Positions 5,447 to 8,409 of a DNA stretch of 8,409 nucleotides are shown in pieces; positions within the stretch are counted from its first letter, which is position 1; the number at the start of each line of letters is the position of its first letter. The stretch is from an uncultured Sphingomonas sp. (GTDB lineage: Bacteria; Pseudomonadota; Alphaproteobacteria; Sphingomonadales; Sphingomonadaceae): contig CAKTFL010000076.1 in the NCBI GenBank assembly GCA_934555855.1, positions 1-8,409 on the forward strand, in the 5' to 3' direction. The notes below the pieces were generated by a model. The model was given only the letters and a program-made list of their open reading frames with translations, searched no databases and was not told the origin of the DNA. The position numbers were made by a program, and so were the translations under genes.

Positions 5447-6471
5447 CAATCCTCTCCGCCCTCGTCTGAAGCATCGTATCCTATGCGATAGGCGGTGCCG
5501 CTCCAGCGAGAGATGAAGGGCCTGACATTCCAATGGACGGGCGCGCCGGCGCGGCTTGCCAGGATCGCGTCGTTTTGCTCTCGCCCCATGGTGGTCATCA
5601 CGTCCGTGTTTGCCCGAATGACGATGTCGCCGGGCGGGGGTTCCCGTTCGGCCCGTCGGTAGAGCAGCAACGCCTCGGCAAGCGGCTCGTCGCCCCGGAT
5701 TAATTCTAGGAGCGACGCACGGGGCCGGGGGGCGACAACCTGCAGAAAGCCCCAGCCGTTTACCGCCGTCCGCTCAAACGGCACCCGCATGGCGGCGTCG
5801 AACGCCTCGGCTGCCGCCTTGCGGCCCGCGCGGTCGCCAAGGGTAGGCAGGTCGATGCCGATCGACCCGCCGATGCGGAGCCGGCTGATCGCTTCGGCCG
5901 CAGCGCGCGCACCCGCAATAGCCAGCGAAACCGGATCAAGCGTCCCATCGACGTCGATCAGCGTCATGGCCTCGGTCAGTTCGATCAGTAGGCTGCCGCC
6001 GGGAAAGGCAACTCTGCCGGTGCGCGCTTCCTCGATGAGTTCGGACCAGCCAGCCTGTTCAAGCAGGTCTGGATCGATTGGCCGGATCCGGCGCAGAGGC
6101 ACGCATTCGCCGGCGATACGGTCGAGCAGCGCCGGACCGTCACCAATTCTCTCGTCGTCAGAGATGATCGCGGCCTTGGGTCTTTTGTAGCGGCGAGGGC
6201 CGAAAATTTCTTCACGCACGATTTCCACCGTGACGCCGCTTCCGGGGCCGATCTGTCTCGGCGGCGTATCGATTACGGCTTCGCGGCCACCCTCCAGCTT
6301 TACGACAATGCTGTGACGGCCGACCAGGCTCGCCCCAAAGCGCGCTCGAGTTGTTGTTCCGACACGTGGCCCGGAGAAGGGGCGCTCGATCTCCGCGCGG
6401 ATGATCCGCCCGTCCTCAATCAGGGCAGCCCGGGTCTCACCGATGCCATCTTCCCATACCCACTCAGCCAT
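5446..6471 (-). CDS. Short RNase E/G family ribonuclease without zinc-link
   Basis: The 341-residue product matches the catalytic half of RNase E/G, endoribonucleases that cut single-stranded RNA in mRNA decay and rRNA/tRNA maturation. A degenerate S1-like part lies around residues 38-90. The core is FPGGSLLIELTEAMTLIDVDG (156-176 region), a helix rich in Ala (185-198), then RLRIGGSIGIDLPTL (197-211) and FERTAVNGWGFLQVVAPRPR (232-251). By alignment with E. coli RNase E, Asp173 and Asp207 correspond to catalytic Asp303 and Asp346, while Asn305 is replaced by Asp175. The CPxC zinc-link motif is absent and the protein is much shorter than RNase G (about 490). The ATG at 6471 begins MAEWVW, 11 bases after the maf stop; an in-frame GTG lies three codons earlier. 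An open frame extends upstream to 6582 but overlaps maf. The family is confident; activity is inferred. Confidence 0.87.
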   Translation of the reverse strand: MAEWVWEDGIGETRAALIEDGRIIRAEIERPFSGPRVGTTTRARFGASLVGRHSIVVKLEGGREAVIDTPPRQIGPGSGVTVEIVREEIFGPRRYKRPKAAIISDDERIGDGPALLDRIAGECVPLRRIRPIDPDLLEQAGWSELIEEARTGRVAFPGGSLLIELTEAMTLIDVDGTLDPVSLAIAGARAAAEAISRLRIGGSIGIDLPTLGDRAGRKAAAEAFDAAMRVPFERTAVNGWGFLQVVAPRPRASLLELIRGDEPLAEALLLYRRAEREPPPGDIVIRANTDVMTTMGREQNDAILASRAGAPVHWNVRPFISRWSGTAYRIGYDASDEGGED

Positions 6472-6482
6472 TGTCGGCACGC

Positions 6483-7067
6483 TCAGGCGAGCGACAGCCC
6501 GGCCGCCTTCAGCAGCGCGCGGGTTTCGAGCAGCGGCAGGCCGACCACGCCGGAATATGATCCGGCAAGGCGACGGACCCACGCCTCAGCGCGGCCCTGG
6601 ATGGCATAGCCGCCGGCCTTGCCCATGCCCTCGCCGCACCGGACGTAATCGTCGATCTCAGCGGAAGAGAGCGGGCGGAACGCGACGGTCGTGTCCGACA
6701 GCCGGTGACGGACACGACCGTCGCGGGTGACCACTGCCACCGCCGACAGGCAATGGTGACGGCGACCGGACAACAAAGCCAACATCCGGCGCAGGTCGGC
6801 CTCATCCTCCGGCTTGCCGAGGATACGACTGCCGACCGCGATCGTGGTGTCGCCCGCCAGCACCACCTCGTCGGGCGCGCGCTCCACGGCCGCCGCCTTG
6901 GCGAGCGCAATGCGGATGACGTAATCGCGCGGAGGCTCCGCCTTGAGCGGAGCCTCGTCGATATCAGGTGCGGCGATGCGATCCGGCGACAGGCCAAGGC
7001 GCCCCAGCAACTCGCGCCGGCGCGGCGATGTGGAAGCGAGGATGAGCCTGGTCGGGGGAGCCGTCAC
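6483..7067 (-). CDS. maf: Maf family nucleoside triphosphate pyrophosphatase
   Basis: Maf proteins hydrolyse non-canonical or surplus nucleoside triphosphates (dTTP/UTP or m7GTP subgroups) to monophosphate and pyrophosphate, a house-cleaning role in the cytoplasm. The 194-residue length is typical. Motifs seen are LASTSPRRRELL (10-21), DIDE (35-38), AGDTTI (71-76, with Asp73 as the conserved catalytic acid), ILGKP (82-86), GGYAIQG (152-158) and GSYSGVVGLPLLET (169-182). I cannot assign the substrate subgroup with confidence, though the final motifs look closer to the dTTP/UTP type. The start is GTG at 7067, 20 bases after the infA stop, with no clear Shine-Dalgarno but a perfect hairpin touching the start base. 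It sits between infA and the RNase E/G homologue, all co-directional. Confidence 0.95.
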   Translation of the reverse strand: MTAPPTRLILASTSPRRRELLGRLGLSPDRIAAPDIDEAPLKAEPPRDYVIRIALAKAAAVERAPDEVVLAGDTTIAVGSRILGKPEDEADLRRMLALLSGRRHHCLSAVAVVTRDGRVRHRLSDTTVAFRPLSSAEIDDYVRCGEGMGKAGGYAIQGRAEAWVRRLAGSYSGVVGLPLLETRALLKAAGLSLA

Positions 7068-7081
7068 GGGCGGGTCGCCCG
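7067..7081 (-). promoter_or_regulatory. Hairpin in the infA-maf gap touching the maf GTG start
   Basis: CGGGCG (7067-7072) and CGCCCG (7076-7081) are perfect complements with a 3-base loop. In mRNA the G of the maf GTG would be paired at the base of the stem, and the stem fills most of the 20-base gap where a ribosome binding site is expected. There is no T-run, so it is not a terminator. Confidence 0.4.
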
Positions 7082-7087
7082 CGAAAA

Positions 7088-7333
7088 TCAGGACGGTCCG
7101 GGGCCGCCGCGGCCCGGCATGAAGCGGTAGGTGATCCGCCCCTTCGTCAGGTCATAGGGCGTCAGCTCGACCAGCACCTCGTCCCCGACCAGGACGCGGA
7201 TGCGGTTCTTACGCATCTTGCCGGCGGTGTGGCCGAGAATTTCATGATCGTTCTCCAGCCGGACGCGGAACATCGCGTTGGGCAGAAGCTCGACCACCTG
7301 GCCGCGCATTTCGAGCAGTTCTTCCTTGGGCAA
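7088..7333 (-). CDS. infA: Translation initiation factor IF-1
   Basis: IF-1 is an essential OB-fold protein that binds the ribosomal A site during initiation. The sequence is a close match over its full length: [20 protein letters not shown] (3-22), [17 protein letters not shown] (35-51) and [14 protein letters not shown] (58-71). The usual length is about 72; here nine or ten extra residues ([10 protein letters not shown]) follow. The start is a TTG at 7333-7331 with a good Shine-Dalgarno GAGGA six bases upstream (minus strand, 7344-7340); the only nearby ATG, at residue 9, would cut the first strand. It is the first gene of the run infA-maf-RNase-yacG-tRNA. A rare TTG start may temper expression, which is inference. 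Confidence 0.97.
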   Translation of the reverse strand: MPKEELLEMRGQVVELLPNAMFRVRLENDHEILGHTAGKMRKNRIRVLVGDEVLVELTPYDLTKGRITYRFMPGRGGPGPS

Positions 7334-7403
7334 ACGGATTCCTCGGGCAAAAACAAGTCCGGCGGCTCTTAGCGCGCGACGGATGGAAAGGGAAGTTTGC
7401 AGG

Positions 7404-7459
7404 GCCGGCGCATGGCCGTGTTCCCAGACAGGAAAATGGGGGGTGGGGTTCGCGCCGGC
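7404..7459. repeat. 8-bp GC-rich inverted repeat in the gap before infA
   Basis: GCCGGCGC (7404-7411) and GCGCCGGC (7452-7459) are reverse complements separated by 40 bases, inside the 150-base gap (7334-7483) between the diguanylate cyclase and infA. This gap should hold the promoter of the infA operon, but I cannot identify convincing -35/-10 boxes, nor a terminator for the upstream gene. In GC-rich DNA such a pair could be chance. Confidence 0.3.
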
Positions 7460-7483
7460 AAGGGGCGGCGAGGGGAGTCGCGG

Positions 7484-8409
7484 TCAGGCGGCGAGGGCGA
7501 GTTGGTTGCGGCCGGCGTGTTTGGCCCGGTATAGTGCCCGGTCGGCTGCCGCGAGCGTCTGCTCGGCCCCCATTGCCAGCGGCGCCACACCGCCGCTGAC
7601 CGTGACGCGGATGGCCTGTCCCTCACACCGGGTCACCGCGGAGGAGAAGGCCTGGCGCAGCCGGTCGCATACCAGCTCTGCCTGATCGATGCCGATGTCC
7701 GGTAACAGGACGGCGAATTCCTCTCCCCCGATCCGCGCGACCTCATCGTCGCCGCGAACGGATCGCCGGGCGACCTCCGCAAAGGTCCTCAGCACCTGGT
7801 CGCCTGCGGGATGGCCGTAGGTATCGTTGACCTGCTTGAAATGGTCGATGTCGAACAGCGCCACGCAGCCACCCGTCCCCTGGTCGGCATGAGCCGACAC
7901 CTGCCGTTCGAGCAGGGCGAGAAAAGCGCGCCGGTTGGCAAGGCCGCTGACCGGATCGGTCAACGCGTCCTGGGCGAGACGCGCCTCCAGCGCCTTTCGG
8001 GCGGAAATGTCGCGGACGACGCTGACGATGCCGTCGACCTCGCCCGATTCGGTGATGATGGCGCGGGCATGGGTCTCGCACCAGCGGGTCTGGCCCGACC
8101 GATCGCGGCCGAGATATTCCACAGTGACCGGCTCGCCCCGTGCCGCCAGGGTCGCCTGGTGCCCTTCGCGGAAGCGTTCCAGATGCTCCGGCGCGACCAG
8201 CACGGCGGCATCGCGGCCGATCAGCTCCTTGGGCTCGTAGCCGCCGAGCTGCCGGATGGAGGGGGAGACGAAGCGGATGCAGCCGTCGATGTTGAGATTG
8301 AGGATGATGTCGATCGTGGTCTCGGCGAGAACCCGGTAGCGCGCTTCGCTGTCCCGTAGCGCGCGGAACAGCTGATTACGGCGAGCGAGATCCGCGGCGA
8401 CGGGCAGCA
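7484..8409 (-). CDS. PAS-GGDEF diguanylate cyclase, C-terminal 307 residues (N-terminus beyond window)
   Basis: The minus-strand frame stays open to the window edge; the visible part begins LPVAADLARR, so the start is outside. GTG at 8203 is only an internal codon. A short helical linker (to about residue 22) leads into a PAS domain (RYRVLAETTIDIILNLNIDG at 23-42, FVSPSIRQLGGYEP at 46-59) with a PAC tail ending VRDISARKALE (131-141). The GGDEF domain follows: LTDPVSGLANRRAF (149-162), FDIDHFKQVNDTYGHPAGD (185-203), GGEEF (227-231) and YRAKHAGRN at the end. It makes cyclic di-GMP from two GTP. The active site GGEEF and metal-binding FDID are intact, and RGDD (218-221), five residues before GGEEF, is a canonical RxxD product-inhibition site. 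The PAS domain presumably senses a ligand or redox state, identity unknown. Confidence 0.94.
   Translation of the reverse strand, partial: LPVAADLARRNQLFRALRDSEARYRVLAETTIDIILNLNIDGCIRFVSPSIRQLGGYEPKELIGRDAAVLVAPEHLERFREGHQATLAARGEPVTVEYLGRDRSGQTRWCETHARAIITESGEVDGIVSVVRDISARKALEARLAQDALTDPVSGLANRRAFLALLERQVSAHADQGTGGCVALFDIDHFKQVNDTYGHPAGDQVLRTFAEVARRSVRGDDEVARIGGEEFAVLLPDIGIDQAELVCDRLRQAFSSAVTRCEGQAIRVTVSGGVAPLAMGAEQTLAAADRALYRAKHAGRNQLALAA

Noticed and set aside
5447..5533. A 29-residue N-terminal extension of YacG.
   Set aside because: It overlaps the RNase gene, resembles no family member, and the ATG at 5446 has a strong ribosome binding site.
6472..6582. A longer N-terminus for the RNase E/G homologue starting at 6582.
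   Set aside because: The extra 37 residues overlap the end of maf and look like out-of-frame maf sequence; the ATG at 6471 begins the conserved part.
7484..8203. The diguanylate cyclase as a complete 239-residue gene starting with GTG at 8203.
   Set aside because: The frame continues upstream through a good PAS domain start to the window edge, so GTG 8203 is an internal valine.

Overview
The window is a high-GC chromosomal segment that reads like an alphaproteobacterium, most probably a sphingomonad. The reasons are a large TonB-dependent receptor (TBDR) with a VVTG-type N-terminus, the compact order infA - maf - short RNase E/G homologue - yacG - tRNA-Phe, and GTG and TTG start codons. The taxonomic call is inference. 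I see no transposase, phage gene, CRISPR array or other mobile element.

Region 1 (1-4746) is a divergent uptake and degradation locus. On the minus strand a Tat-exported glycosylasparaginase (422-1429) is followed, after one base, by the N-terminal 140 residues of cutC (1-420, cut by the window edge). Facing away on the plus strand is a 1040-residue TBDR (1584-4706), closed by a textbook UUCG-loop terminator (4716-4746). The intergenic region between them is AT-rich compared with the genes and holds a perfect 12-bp inverted repeat that runs into the glycosylasparaginase start, plus two smaller palindromes. A plausible reading is import of glycosylated asparagine or glycopeptides by the receptor and cleavage of the GlcNAc-Asn bond in the periplasm. 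The substrate and the role of CutC are inferred from context only.

Region 2 (4747-5166) is about 420 bases with no convincing gene. It has several short perfect hairpins, and its right end forms an inverted repeat with the CCA end of the tRNA.

Region 3 (5167-7333, all minus strand) is a tightly packed housekeeping operon. In transcription order it holds infA (IF-1, TTG start), maf (GTG start, with a hairpin touching the start codon), a short RNase E/G homologue without the zinc-link cysteines, yacG (four-cysteine zinc protein, sharing one base with the RNase stop), and tRNA-Phe(GAA) with an encoded CCA end.

Region 4 (7334-8409): after a 150-base gap comes the 3' part of a minus-strand PAS-GGDEF diguanylate cyclase with an intact GGEEF active site and an RxxD inhibitory site. 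Its N-terminus lies beyond the window.

The points most worth following are the start-codon-spanning inverted repeat in the divergent promoter region, the coupling of cutC to a glycosylasparaginase (which argues against a plain copper role), the seven closely spaced cysteine pairs in the receptor, and the reduced RNase E/G fused in expression to YacG.
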